Source: Paracoccaceae bacterium
GTDB taxonomy: Bacteria > Pseudomonadota > Alphaproteobacteria > Rhodobacterales > Rhodobacteraceae
Assembly (NCBI GenBank): GCA_947461435.1
Contig: CANHLE010000011.1
Span: forward strand, 1 to 59,941
Direction of reading: 5' to 3'
Length of the DNA: 59,941 nucleotides
The position numbers were made by a program, and so were the translations under genes. This document shows positions 46,193 to 54,389 of this stretch, piece by piece. How positions within the stretch are numbered: position 1 is the stretch's first letter; each line of letters begins with the position of its first letter. The notes below the pieces were generated by a model, which searched no databases, had not been told where the DNA came from, and saw only the letters and a list, made by a program, of their open reading frames with translations.

Positions 46193-46464
46193 GCGGTTGG
46201 CTCCGACACTATTTTGGCAGGACACTAGGGGCGGCATAACGGGGGCTCAAGCTAAAACTCGGGGCCAGAGAAGGATTCTCCAGAACCAAGCGGCAGCTAT
46301 GGGGCCGCGGACATCCACCGTAGAGAACCCTGAAAACGGGGGGGCCAAGGGGTTCGCGGCCCGCGACGCGGCGCTTGTTTCTCAAAGCCGCGTCAGGGCC
46401 GATTGCAATTTCCCCAACCTCACCTTATTTCGGGGGCCAAGCCATGACCGAAGGGCCATTTCGC

Positions 46465-47379
46465 ATGAACTGGATCTCCAACTACGTTCGTCCAAAGATC
46501 AATTCGCTCTTCTCGCGCCGGGAAGTGCCAGAGAACCTTTGGACCAAGTGCCCCGAATGCGGCACGATGCTGTTTCACCGCGAATTGGCCGACAATCTGA
46601 ACGTGTGCTCCAACTGCGAACACCACATGGCGATCACCCCGCGCGATCGGTTCACCAAATTGTTCGACGGTGGGATTTTCGTGGAAATCAAGGTGCCCGA
46701 TGTCACCGTGGACCCTTTGCAATTTCGCGATCAAAAGAAGTACCCAGACAGACTTAAAGCCGCGCAAAAAGCGAGCGGGGAAAAAGAAGCAATGCTTGTT
46801 GTCACCGGCGAGGTGGCGCGAACGCCAATCGTTGCCGTGGCGCAAGACTTCAGCTTTATGGCGGGATCTATGGGCATGTATGTTGGCAATGCCATCATTG
46901 CAGCCGCAAAAGCCGCTGTGGAAATGAAGCGCCCCCTTGTTCTGTTTTCTGCAGCAGGCGGCGCGCGGATGCAGGAAGGGATCTTGTCCTTGATGCAGAT
47001 GCCCCGCACCACAGTGGCGGTGCAAATGCTTAAAGAGGCGGGTTTGCCTTATGTCGTCGTGCTGACCCATCCGACAACCGGCGGGGTAACCGCCAGCTAT
47101 GCCATGTTGGGCGACGTGCAAATTGCCGAGCCCAATGCGCTGATCTGCTTCGCCGGGCCGCGCGTGATTGAACAAACCATTCGCGAAAAGCTGCCCGAAG
47201 GTTTTCAACGCGCCGAATACCTTTTGGATCACGGGATGCTGGACCGGGTAACGCACCGCAAGAAAATGCGCGAGGAACTTGTGACAATCGTGCGGATGCT
47301 ATCGGGCCAATCCCCCGCGATTGCCGGTGATTTGCCTGCGCCGGCCCTTGCCACTGCAGCGGCAACAACCGCAACATGA
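46465..47379 (+). CDS. accD: Acetyl-CoA carboxylase carboxyltransferase subunit beta
   Basis: A 304-residue subunit that with AccA transfers carboxyl from biotin to acetyl-CoA, making malonyl-CoA for fatty acids. The N-terminal zinc ribbon is CPECG...CSNC (residues about 29-51), followed by the crotonase-like carboxyltransferase fold with [19 protein letters not shown] and [19 protein letters not shown] 46465 ([10 protein letters not shown]) is the family start and has GAAGGG upstream. ATG 46444 is possible. Coupled to folC. Confidence 0.96.
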   Translation: MNWISNYVRPKINSLFSRREVPENLWTKCPECGTMLFHRELADNLNVCSNCEHHMAITPRDRFTKLFDGGIFVEIKVPDVTVDPLQFRDQKKYPDRLKAAQKASGEKEAMLVVTGEVARTPIVAVAQDFSFMAGSMGMYVGNAIIAAAKAAVEMKRPLVLFSAAGGARMQEGILSLMQMPRTTVAVQMLKEAGLPYVVVLTHPTTGGVTASYAMLGDVQIAEPNALICFAGPRVIEQTIREKLPEGFQRAEYLLDHGMLDRVTHRKKMREELVTIVRMLSGQSPAIAGDLPAPALATAAATTAT

Positions 47380-48644
47380 CCACAGGATCCGACGCCGTTC
47401 TGGAACGGATGATGACATTGCACCCCAAAGTCATTGACCTGACTTTGGACCGTGTGCACAGGCTTTTGGCCGCCTTGGGAAACCCTGAGCGTCACTTGCC
47501 AAAGGTGATCCACATCGCAGGAACCAACGGCAAGGGATCAACCCAAGCCATGATCCGCGCCGGTCTGGAGGCGCGGGGCCAGACCGTTCACGCCTATACG
47601 TCACCCCATTTGGCGCGGTTCCACGAACGGATTCGGCTGGCCGGAGAGCTGATCTCGGAACCCGCCTTGACTGCCTTGCTGGATGAATGCGTGCAGGCGA
47701 ACGGGCCCGGCGACATAACTTTTTTTGAAATAACGACCTGCGCTGCTTTTCTGGCTTTCTCGCGCATGCCGGCCGATTGGCTATTGCTCGAGGTGGGTCT
47801 TGGCGGGCGGTTGGATGCCACCAATGTCGTCACACCGGCCCTGTCGATCATCACGCCAGTGTCGATCGACCATCAGCAATATCTTGGCGATACTTTACCA
47901 GAAATCGCTGGGGAAAAGGCCGGAATCATCAAACGCGGCGTTCCCGTCGTTGTTGGCCCTCAGCATCCCGATGGAATGCAGGTGATCGAGGCACGGGCAG
48001 ATGCGTTGCATGCGCCATTGTTGGCCCACGGCCAACAATGGCAGGTTTGGGAAGAGGCTGGACGGCTGCTGTTTCAAGACGAAAACGGCCTTCTTGATCT
48101 GCCGCTTCCTAATCTGCCTGGGCCGCACCAGATAGAAAATGCCGGGGCCGCTTTGGCCGCCCTGCGCTACTTTGGTGCGGATGAAGCCGCTTGCGAAGCG
48201 GCTGTCTCCAAGGCCTATTGGCCCGCCCGCATGCAGCGCCTGCGCCATGGCCCCTTGGTCGATGAAGCGCAGGGTGTGGAATTGTGGCTGGATGGTGGGC
48301 ACAACCCGGCCGGGGGGGCAGCGATTGCTGCCACCTTATCCCGGATGGCCAAGCGCCCAACGTATCTGATCTGCGGAATGCTAAACACAAAAGATGTGCG
48401 CGGTTATATGCGCCCTCTCGCCCCGTTCACCACGGCGCTTTACGCAGTGTCGATTCCGGGTGAAAAGAACACTCTTCCAGCCCATGAGACGCAGGCCGCC
48501 GCGGCCGACGCCGGAATCGAAGCGCATGCCGCAGGATCGGTGGCTGATGCGCTGGCCACAATCACCGCACATGATCCCGCTGCACGTGTGCTGATCTGCG
48601 GCTCGCTTTATCTGGCCGGAACGATCCTGCGCGAAAACGGTTAG
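47376..48644 (+). CDS. folC: Dihydrofolate synthase/folylpolyglutamate synthase
   Basis: A 422-residue Mur-ligase-like enzyme that adds glutamate to dihydropteroate and folates. The P-loop is [18 protein letters not shown], then [15 protein letters not shown] (substrate loop), [16 protein letters not shown] and the C-terminal [14 protein letters not shown]. It overlaps the accD stop by ATGA. It converges on the TetR gene with 77 bases between, and no convincing terminator there. Confidence 0.95.
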   Translation: MTTGSDAVLERMMTLHPKVIDLTLDRVHRLLAALGNPERHLPKVIHIAGTNGKGSTQAMIRAGLEARGQTVHAYTSPHLARFHERIRLAGELISEPALTALLDECVQANGPGDITFFEITTCAAFLAFSRMPADWLLLEVGLGGRLDATNVVTPALSIITPVSIDHQQYLGDTLPEIAGEKAGIIKRGVPVVVGPQHPDGMQVIEARADALHAPLLAHGQQWQVWEEAGRLLFQDENGLLDLPLPNLPGPHQIENAGAALAALRYFGADEAACEAAVSKAYWPARMQRLRHGPLVDEAQGVELWLDGGHNPAGGAAIAATLSRMAKRPTYLICGMLNTKDVRGYMRPLAPFTTALYAVSIPGEKNTLPAHETQAAAADAGIEAHAAGSVADALATITAHDPAARVLICGSLYLAGTILRENG

Positions 48645-48721
48645 GGGCGCTGAGGCGCACCTCAAACGGACGACAGTCTTGGGCGTTGGGGGGAGAAAAC
48701 CCAGCTGCCTGCAAAAGACCC

Positions 48722-49345
48722 TTAGGGTCTGGCAGCATACCGCGCCATGAACATGGCGACGGCGCCTTCGATAACGTGGCTCACTTCGTCTTTTGAGGGC
48801 CCCCCTTTGGGGCAAAGCATCAGACGCTCTTGCAGGCCTCCTTTGCACAGCGCGCTGAATTGGTCTGCCGCCAATTCGAAATCCACGATGGTCAATTGAC
48901 CCTGTAGCACAGCGGCACGAAGAAAAGTCACGATCCGATCCCGCGCCATCATCGGTCCGGACGAATAAAACTCTTCGGCCAGCTGTGGGAAGTTTTCTGC
49001 TTCGGCCACGATCATGCGATAGGTCTGGCGACCAAAATCTGACGACATGAAACCGATGATCCGATGTGCTGCGACGCGCAGCACATCTTCAACGCGGGCC
49101 AGATCGACGATCATCACCTCTACCTCATCAGCGTGATGGGCAAATTCGGACCGCACCACTTCGCCAAAAAGCTGCCGCTTGTCTGGGAAATAGGCATAAA
49201 GGGTGGCCTTGGACACGCCAGCCTGCAGGGCGATCTCATCGACAGAGGCGCGCTCGTACCCATCGCGCAGAAAAATCTCGCGGGCGCCTTGTACAACTTG
49301 GTCGTATTTGCGCCCTTTACGGATCGCGGGGGGTGTGTCGTCCAT
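48722..49345 (-). CDS. TetR family transcriptional regulator
   Basis: A 207-residue repressor-type regulator. The HTH is at about residues 33-56 (ASVDEIALQAGVSKATLYAYF) and the C-terminal domain has the TetR_C_7-like look (ARDRIVTFLRAAVLQGQLTI). ATG 49345 has GAGG five bases upstream. Longer in-frame extensions run antisense through mbfA and are not real. Divergent from mbfA, so it may regulate mbfA, itself, or neither. No clear TetR palindrome is visible in the 126-base gap. Confidence 0.9.
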   Translation of the reverse strand: MDDTPPAIRKGRKYDQVVQGAREIFLRDGYERASVDEIALQAGVSKATLYAYFPDKRQLFGEVVRSEFAHHADEVEVMIVDLARVEDVLRVAAHRIIGFMSSDFGRQTYRMIVAEAENFPQLAEEFYSSGPMMARDRIVTFLRAAVLQGQLTIVDFELAADQFSALCKGGLQERLMLCPKGGPSKDEVSHVIEGAVAMFMARYAARP

Positions 49346-49421
49346 GTCGGCCTCTTTGGTCTGCAACTTAAGGCGCACTGAGGCCAACTGGCAAGTCGTC
49401 CTACCCATTTGGGACTTTTGT

Positions 49422-49449
49422 TTGGAGGCAGAGGGACGTAGATTAGAAT
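49422..49449 (+). promoter_or_regulatory. Putative promoter of mbfA
   Basis: TTGGAG (49422-49427) and TAGAAT (49444-49449) with 16 bases between them; the -10 matches consensus at five of six. The Irr-like box at 49442-49458 covers the -10, the arrangement expected for repression. The ribosome site GAGG and the ATG follow within 25 bases. Confidence 0.4.
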
Positions 49450-49458
49450 CATTCCAAA
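49442..49458. promoter_or_regulatory. Irr box (iron control element-like) upstream of mbfA
   Basis: ATTAGAATCATTCCAAA matches the iron control element half-sites TTTAGAA and TTCTAAA, with a three-base spacer, at 12 of 14 half-site positions. It overlaps the putative -10 and ends 13 bases before the mbfA ATG. In Rhizobiales and Rhodobacterales Irr represses mbfA under iron limitation through such boxes. Irr binding here is inference. Confidence 0.62.
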
Positions 49459-49471
49459 TCACGAGGCCCCC

Positions 49472-50449
49472 ATGATCCCCGGTATCTCCAGCCGCCGCCG
49501 CTTTTCCGACCTGACGGAACAAGAAGTTCTGGCACTTGCGATTTCCAGTGAGGAAGACGACGCGAGGATTTATCGAACCTATGCGCATCGGCTGCGGGCG
49601 GATTATGCTGCATCGGCTGCGGTCTTTGACGGAATGGCCACAGAGGAAGATCAGCACCGCAAGCGATTGATTGATCTCCATCAGGCACGCTTTGGCGATG
49701 TGATCCCCTTGCTGCGCCGGGAACATGTGGCAGGGTTTTATGCGCGCAAACCAATCTGGTTGAACGAAGGGTTGGGACTGGATGCAATGCGCGCCGAAGC
49801 GAGCGGCATGGAACAGCAGGCCGCGGCCTTTTATGAACGGGCGGCGGCCAGAACCACCGATGCCGCGACGCGCAAGCTTCTGGGCGATCTTGCCGCCGCC
49901 GAAGCGGGCCATGTGCGATGCGCGGATGGGCTGGAGGCCGAACATTTGTCGGGCCCCGAGCGCGACAGCGAAAACGCCGATGCGCGTCGGCAATTCATCC
50001 TGACTTGGATTCAGCCGGGACTTGCGGGTTTGATGGACGGATCTGTGTCAACTCTGGCACCCATTTTCGCAACGGCGTTCGCAACGCAGGATACATGGAC
50101 CACCTTTCTGGTCGGGGCGGCCGCCTCGGTCGGGGCGGGAATTTCGATGGGCTTCACCGAAGCGGCACATGATGACGGCGTTTTATCCGGGCGTGGCAGC
50201 CCGTGGAAACGCGGGCTTGCCAGCGGCACGATGACGATGCTGGGCGGCCTTGGCCATGCCCTGCCCTATCTGATTCGTGATTTCTGGACGGCCACCAGCA
50301 TTGCCATGGTCGTGGTCTTCATCGAACTGTGGGCCATCGCGTGGATTCAGAACCGGTTCATGGACACACCGTTCTGGCGTGCGGCCTTGCAGGTAGTGCT
50401 TGGTGGTGCTTTGGTCTTTGCGGCGGGGGCATTGATCGGGGGTGGCTGA
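49472..50449 (+). CDS. mbfA: Membrane-bound ferritin-like iron exporter MbfA
   Basis: A 325-residue fusion of an N-terminal ferritin-like (erythrin) four-helix domain, about residues 12-155, with a C-terminal CCC1/VIT1 transporter domain of about five helices (170-325). Iron ligands are seen in the ExxH motifs EEDQH and EAGH, with further acidic residues on the paired helices (SSEEDDARIY, SGMEQQAAAFYE). The transporter domain includes GLMDGSVSTLAPIFATAFA. In Agrobacterium and Bradyrhizobium MbfA exports Fe2+ and protects against iron and peroxide stress. An Irr-like box precedes it, and the stop overlaps the next start. Confidence 0.93.
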   Translation: MIPGISSRRRFSDLTEQEVLALAISSEEDDARIYRTYAHRLRADYAASAAVFDGMATEEDQHRKRLIDLHQARFGDVIPLLRREHVAGFYARKPIWLNEGLGLDAMRAEASGMEQQAAAFYERAAARTTDAATRKLLGDLAAAEAGHVRCADGLEAEHLSGPERDSENADARRQFILTWIQPGLAGLMDGSVSTLAPIFATAFATQDTWTTFLVGAAASVGAGISMGFTEAAHDDGVLSGRGSPWKRGLASGTMTMLGGLGHALPYLIRDFWTATSIAMVVVFIELWAIAWIQNRFMDTPFWRAALQVVLGGALVFAAGALIGGG

Positions 50450-51141
50450 TGTACAAGAAGGGCGAAGTTCATTACGAGCCACTGGCGTTGCCCGACAGGG
50501 TGCAGATGGATCCGGGCGACAGTCTTGCTGCCGCGCAGGCCCATTTGGCCTATCTGCGCAAACGCCATTCTGTTCGCCAGTACGCGCCCCATCCTGTACC
50601 CGAAGCAGTGATCACCACCTGCATTCAGGCTGCGGGAACAGCACCGTCGGGTGCGAACCATCAGCCGTGGCATTTTGCAGCCATTTCGAACCCAGCCATG
50701 AAAGCACGTATCCGTGCCGCTGCCGAAGACGAAGAGCGCGCATTTTACACCGGCGGCGCCGGGGATGAATGGTTGGCCGCGCTGGAACCCATTGGGACCG
50801 GCATAGACAAACCACATCTGACCGATGCCCCTTGGCTGATCGTGGTCTTTGCACAAAGATATGGGGTGACCGAAGATGGCGCGCGGTACAAGAATTACTA
50901 CGTTCCAGAAAGCGTTGGCATCGCCACCGGGTTTTTGATCGCAGCGATCCATCAGGCCGGGCTGGTCTGCTTGGAGCATACGCCCAACCCGATGAAATTC
51001 TTGCCCGCACTCTGCGGCCGCGGCGCGGAAGAGAAAGCTGTCATGATCCTGCCAGTGGGGTATCCTGCCACACAGGCCACAGTTCCCGCCGCCGCCAAAC
51101 GCAAAAAGCCGCTGGATCAGATCATGACCGTTTTTCGCTAA
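50449..51141 (+). CDS. Nitroreductase family flavoprotein, iodotyrosine-deiodinase-like
   Basis: A 230-residue FMN-dependent oxidoreductase. RKRHSVRQYAPHPVPEAV carries the FMN-binding arginines, TAPSGANHQPWHF the second phosphate region, and YYVPESVGIATGFLIAAIHQAGL with CLEHTPNPMKF matches the iodotyrosine deiodinase (IYD) subgroup rather than NfsB. The start ATG (50449) shares one base with the mbfA TGA stop, so it is translationally coupled to an iron exporter. Bacterial IYD-like enzymes dehalogenate halotyrosines in vitro. A role in flavin or iron reduction here is speculation. It overlaps the FMN reductase gene end by 20 bases. Confidence 0.88.
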   Translation: MYKKGEVHYEPLALPDRVQMDPGDSLAAAQAHLAYLRKRHSVRQYAPHPVPEAVITTCIQAAGTAPSGANHQPWHFAAISNPAMKARIRAAAEDEERAFYTGGAGDEWLAALEPIGTGIDKPHLTDAPWLIVVFAQRYGVTEDGARYKNYYVPESVGIATGFLIAAIHQAGLVCLEHTPNPMKFLPALCGRGAEEKAVMILPVGYPATQATVPAAAKRKKPLDQIMTVFR

Positions 51142-51670
51142 GCGCGCGCAAATCAGTCATCAATTCGGTCAATCCCTTGACTGTACGTTCGTCTTTCAAG
51201 TGGCCATCGGCATCAAAGGCCGTGCTGCTATCGGCCACCATAACCTCTGGACCCGCCAGGACCAGAGGCCGAAAGGGATTCAAACACAGGCGCAACGAAT
51301 ATTGCGACCGCTCTCCCCCGGCCCGGCCTGCGGCGGCCGACACAATGGCCACAGGTTTTCCCAGCCAAGGCGACGGGCCTTTGACGCGGCTGACCCAATC
51401 AAGCGCGTTCTTCAAGACGCCCGGTAAGGCCTTGTTGTATTCCGGGGTCGAAATCACAACCGCATCTGCCGCAGCGATCTGCGCATGCAGGGCCAAAACC
51501 TCGGCCGGAAAACCCATCGCTTCTAGATCACCGTCATAAAGCGGCAGGCGCAAATTGGCCTCGCTTACCCGTGCGGGGCCAAACAGCCGGGCCGCTTCGG
51601 CCAGCAGTTGGCGATTTGTCGATGCTGTGCGCAGCGCGCCGGATATGGTTAACAAATGGGGGTCAGACAT
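51122..51670 (-). CDS. NADPH-dependent FMN reductase family protein
   Basis: A 182-residue flavodoxin-like NAD(P)H:FMN oxidoreductase. The FMN phosphate loop is ISGALRTASTNRQLL and the second signature is STPEYNKALPGVLKNALDWVSR. The family supplies reduced flavin or reduces quinones, chromate or azo compounds. It starts nine bases after lrgB and is probably cotranscribed with lrgAB. It converges on and overlaps the IYD-like gene. Confidence 0.88.
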   Translation of the reverse strand: MSDPHLLTISGALRTASTNRQLLAEAARLFGPARVSEANLRLPLYDGDLEAMGFPAEVLALHAQIAAADAVVISTPEYNKALPGVLKNALDWVSRVKGPSPWLGKPVAIVSAAAGRAGGERSQYSLRLCLNPFRPLVLAGPEVMVADSSTAFDADGHLKDERTVKGLTELMTDLRALSEKRS

Positions 51671-51679
51671 CGCGATCCA

Positions 51680-52396
51680 TCACAAAAAGAATTTCAATAT
51701 ATAAGGTGCCAACACCGCCGTCAGCACCGCATTCAATCCCATGCCTACCCCGGCAAAGGCACCTGCCGTGGGGTTGACCTGAATGGCACGCGCGGTTCCA
51801 AGGCCATGTGCGGCAACACCTACGGCAAACCCGCGCGCCCGCCAATCCTTTACCCCCAACAGGTTCAACAAAGGTGTGGCCATTGCGGCGCCCATAATTC
51901 CCGTCAAGATCACCAAAACCGCCGTTAGCGTGGGGGATCCACCAATTTTTTCCGCTATGCCCATCGCTACAGGCGCAGTTGTGGATTTTGCCGACAACGA
52001 GGCCAAGGCTTCGCCGTGAACCCCCAGGGCGTAACTGATGCCCAGCGCAGAGGCGACGGCTGTGATCGATCCAGCCAAAAGGGCCAGGCCCATCGGCAGC
52101 AGGGCACGGCGCACGCGGGGCAGATTTTCATACATTGGATAGCCAAGGCACACAGTTGCTGGGCCTAGCAGAAAATGGACGAACTGTGCGCCTTCGAAAT
52201 ATCGTTTATAGGTGGTCCCGGTCAGCCAAAGCAAACCGGCCAAAAGAGCCACGGCGATCAACACAGGGTTCACCAACGGCGCCCGATGGGCCGCACGATA
52301 GCAGGCATCCCCCAAAGCATAGGCGGCCAATGTCGCCGTCAACCAGAGCAGAGGCTCGCGCGACAAGTAAACCCAGATTTCAGCGAAGTTAGTCAT
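51680..52396 (-). CDS. lrgB: LrgB/CidB family membrane protein
   Basis: A 238-residue inner-membrane protein with multiple helices. Family stretches are HFLLGPATVCLGYPMYEN, LGISYALGVHGEALASLSAKSTTAPVAMGIAEKIGG (core SLSAKSTTAPVAMGI) and AAHGLGTARAIQ. LrgAB-type proteins are holin/antiholin-like and have been shown to transport pyruvate or glycolate in some organisms. ATG 52396 overlaps the lrgA stop by eight bases. Confidence 0.92.
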   Translation of the reverse strand: MTNFAEIWVYLSREPLLWLTATLAAYALGDACYRAAHRAPLVNPVLIAVALLAGLLWLTGTTYKRYFEGAQFVHFLLGPATVCLGYPMYENLPRVRRALLPMGLALLAGSITAVASALGISYALGVHGEALASLSAKSTTAPVAMGIAEKIGGSPTLTAVLVILTGIMGAAMATPLLNLLGVKDWRARGFAVGVAAHGLGTARAIQVNPTAGAFAGVGMGLNAVLTAVLAPYILKFFL

Positions 52397-52742
52397 CGAG
52401 ATTTCCCGTCGCACGGGCCACCGCCACAAAAACCAATGCCCCGACCGCAATGGACAAAGCAGTCGAAACGATGAGGGCGAGAAAAATCGCTGGTCCCTGC
52501 CCCCCCAATGACGACATATGCCCGACCACGCCCACCCCTGCGGGGACGAAAAGCAACGACATATGACCCAGTATTCCTTGCGCCACCAGACGCATAAGCT
52601 GCGCAAACCGCGGGATCAGACGCAAAGCCGCGACCATTGCAACCATCCCCAAAACGGGGCCGGGAATGGGCAGTCCAAGGCTGCGCGACAAGGTTTCGCC
52701 CGCAAGTTGCGCAGCTAGAATGGCAAGAAGGGCATGGATCAT
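52389..52742 (-). CDS. lrgA: CidA/LrgA family membrane protein
   Basis: A 117-residue four-helix membrane protein of the holin-like CidA/LrgA family, with the signature GLPIPGPVLGMVAM and SLLFVPAGVGVVGH. The ATG at 52742 follows AAGG at seven bases. It heads the lrgA-lrgB-FMN reductase operon. The 200 bases upstream (52743-52942) hold no gene; a weak promoter-like TTGACG is present. Confidence 0.9.
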   Translation of the reverse strand: MIHALLAILAAQLAGETLSRSLGLPIPGPVLGMVAMVAALRLIPRFAQLMRLVAQGILGHMSLLFVPAGVGVVGHMSSLGGQGPAIFLALIVSTALSIAVGALVFVAVARATGNLDD

Positions 52743-52942
52743 GTTTTGGCCTTTTCGAGATCTACTTCTTTATGCTGCGCCGGAGGCAGAGCGACGTCAA
52801 TCATCGCCCATAAGTTCCGACGTGTCCGCACCGCTGCGCGGCGTTTTGGCCGGGGACCGATCTGACTGATTTGAGACCCCAAATGAGGGCGCTTGGAAAT
52901 GTTTGGACGGGCATCTGGCCAATGAAGCAGGGGCTTCCGCGC

Positions 52943-53560
52943 TTAGACTTGGATCATGCGCTTGATCCCCGCCACGTGGGCGCATGAAGCGCCCAAGGCC
53001 TCGCGGGTTAAATCATCTGCAAGACTTGGCAACGCATCGGATGAGGCAATTCGGTCAATCAACCCCCAAGCCAAAGCTTCTTCGGCGTCTATTTTTGCCC
53101 CACCCAGAAGGATCATCTTGGCTCGGGCGGGGCCAATCAGAGAAACAAGGCGCTGAGGATCGCTGGGTTGCGGCAGATAACCCAGCCGCATGACAGGGTA
53201 AAAGAAATTTGCCCCCGGCACGGCGATGCGCAGATCGCAGGCCAGTGCCATCCCCATTGCCCCGCCCGCCAAAGTGCCATTCAAAGCTGCGATGCTAAGC
53301 CCGGAGAAGTTTGCAACTGCGCGCGAAACGCGTTCCCAGACCGGATCTTGGGCCAGTCCAAGCTTGGCCTCCTCCAGGTCGGCACCAGCAGAGAACACTT
53401 TGCCACGACCGGTCAGGATCATTGCCTTGGCGGGCGCAAGTTCTGCGGCTTCGGCCGCTTCGGCGAGTTGAACCAGCATCGGCCGGGTCAGGGCGTTGGC
53501 CTTTTCGGGGCGGTTCAGCGTAATCGTCCACAGGGGGCCGTTTTGCGTGACCTCTATCAT
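52943..53560 (-). CDS. Crotonase-fold (enoyl-CoA hydratase/isomerase family) protein
   Basis: A 205-residue protein, shorter than the usual 255-265. The fold is evident: ITLNRPEKANALTRPML, TGRGKVFSAGADLEE (first oxyanion loop) and NGTLAGGAMGMALACDLRIA (second). The position normally holding the Glu144-like acid in a P-E-I motif reads YPVMRLGYL, and no obvious second acid follows in PQPSDPQRL, so hydratase activity is doubtful. It is coupled by ATGA to an upstream SDR gene, suggesting a shared acyl-CoA pathway. Confidence 0.85.
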   Translation of the reverse strand: MIEVTQNGPLWTITLNRPEKANALTRPMLVQLAEAAEAAELAPAKAMILTGRGKVFSAGADLEEAKLGLAQDPVWERVSRAVANFSGLSIAALNGTLAGGAMGMALACDLRIAVPGANFFYPVMRLGYLPQPSDPQRLVSLIGPARAKMILLGGAKIDAEEALAWGLIDRIASSDALPSLADDLTREALGASCAHVAGIKRMIQV

Positions 53561-54300
53561 GCGACAAGCCCCACGGCACGGCGCACTGCCGGGTCCCGCA
53601 GGCTGACATCCGTGCCCAGCCAAGGATCTGCCGCTGACGTACACATCCAAAGCAGGGTGCGGGCCGGCCAATCGGCAGGGATGTGGACCGAAGGATCCAA
53701 AGCAGCAACGGGGCCAATGCCGCTGGCCTTGATCTTCACCTGCATCTGGGTTGCAACGGTGCCGGGCGATAGGCCCAAGGCTCGAATTCCCTGCGCATGT
53801 TCTTCCAAGTGCAGGGACCGCGTCAGCATCAGGGCGCCAGCCTTGCCCGCACAATAAGCGCTCCACCCTTCGATGGGCGAGGTTGCTGCGCCAGAGGACA
53901 CGGTAATGATCGTTCCGCCACCTTGGGCCTTCATTCCGCCCAGCGCAGCCCGAAATCCATGAAAGACGCCCTTCAAATTGATATCTATGCCCGCAGACCA
54001 AGCCAAGGGATCGGCGGTTTCGATGCGCGACATCGGATCAATCACGCCAGCATTGTTGATCCACACATCCACCCGGCCCCAACGGGCCAGAGCGGCGGCA
54101 TGGGCGGCGGCGACCTGATCCCAATCTGCGACATCGCAGCGGAGCGCCATGGCATGTTCAGAGCCGATCTCGCCCACAAGGCCGGTGCAGTCGCTGCGCG
54201 CCAAAAGTGCAACCTTGGCCCCTGCCCGTGCAAAAATTCGCGCTGCCGCCGCCCCAATTCCCTGACTGGCCCCGGTAATCACAATGACCTGATCCTGCAT
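53557..54300 (-). CDS. SDR family NAD(P)-dependent oxidoreductase
   Basis: A 247-residue classical short-chain dehydrogenase. Cofactor loop VITGASQGIGAAAARIF, NNAGV at about 88, catalytic Ser in VSSGAATS, and YxxxK in YCAGKAGAL. The following SPGTVATQM is the family-typical post-catalytic loop. It likely reduces or oxidises a hydroxyl/keto-acyl substrate. It overlaps the crotonase gene. Upstream it is divergent from the DUF2125 gene. Confidence 0.92.
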   Translation of the reverse strand: MQDQVIVITGASQGIGAAAARIFARAGAKVALLARSDCTGLVGEIGSEHAMALRCDVADWDQVAAAHAAALARWGRVDVWINNAGVIDPMSRIETADPLAWSAGIDINLKGVFHGFRAALGGMKAQGGGTIITVSSGAATSPIEGWSAYCAGKAGALMLTRSLHLEEHAQGIRALGLSPGTVATQMQVKIKASGIGPVAALDPSVHIPADWPARTLLWMCTSAADPWLGTDVSLRDPAVRRAVGLVA

Positions 54301-54389
54301 TCTGCTCTCCTTCGGCAGACCCCCTTGACCCGGGTCTGCGGCCGTCCGATTGTGCGCAGGTATTTGCCATGTCGTCGAGGATCAAGGTT

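Noticed and set aside
49346-49993. Extension of the TetR frame by more than 200 codons upstream
   Set aside because: The extension is antisense to mbfA; the TetR N-terminus with a proper ribosome site is at 49345.
52924-52937. GAAGC/GCTTC mini-hairpin after the crotonase gene
   Set aside because: Five-pair stem without a T run; not a convincing terminator.
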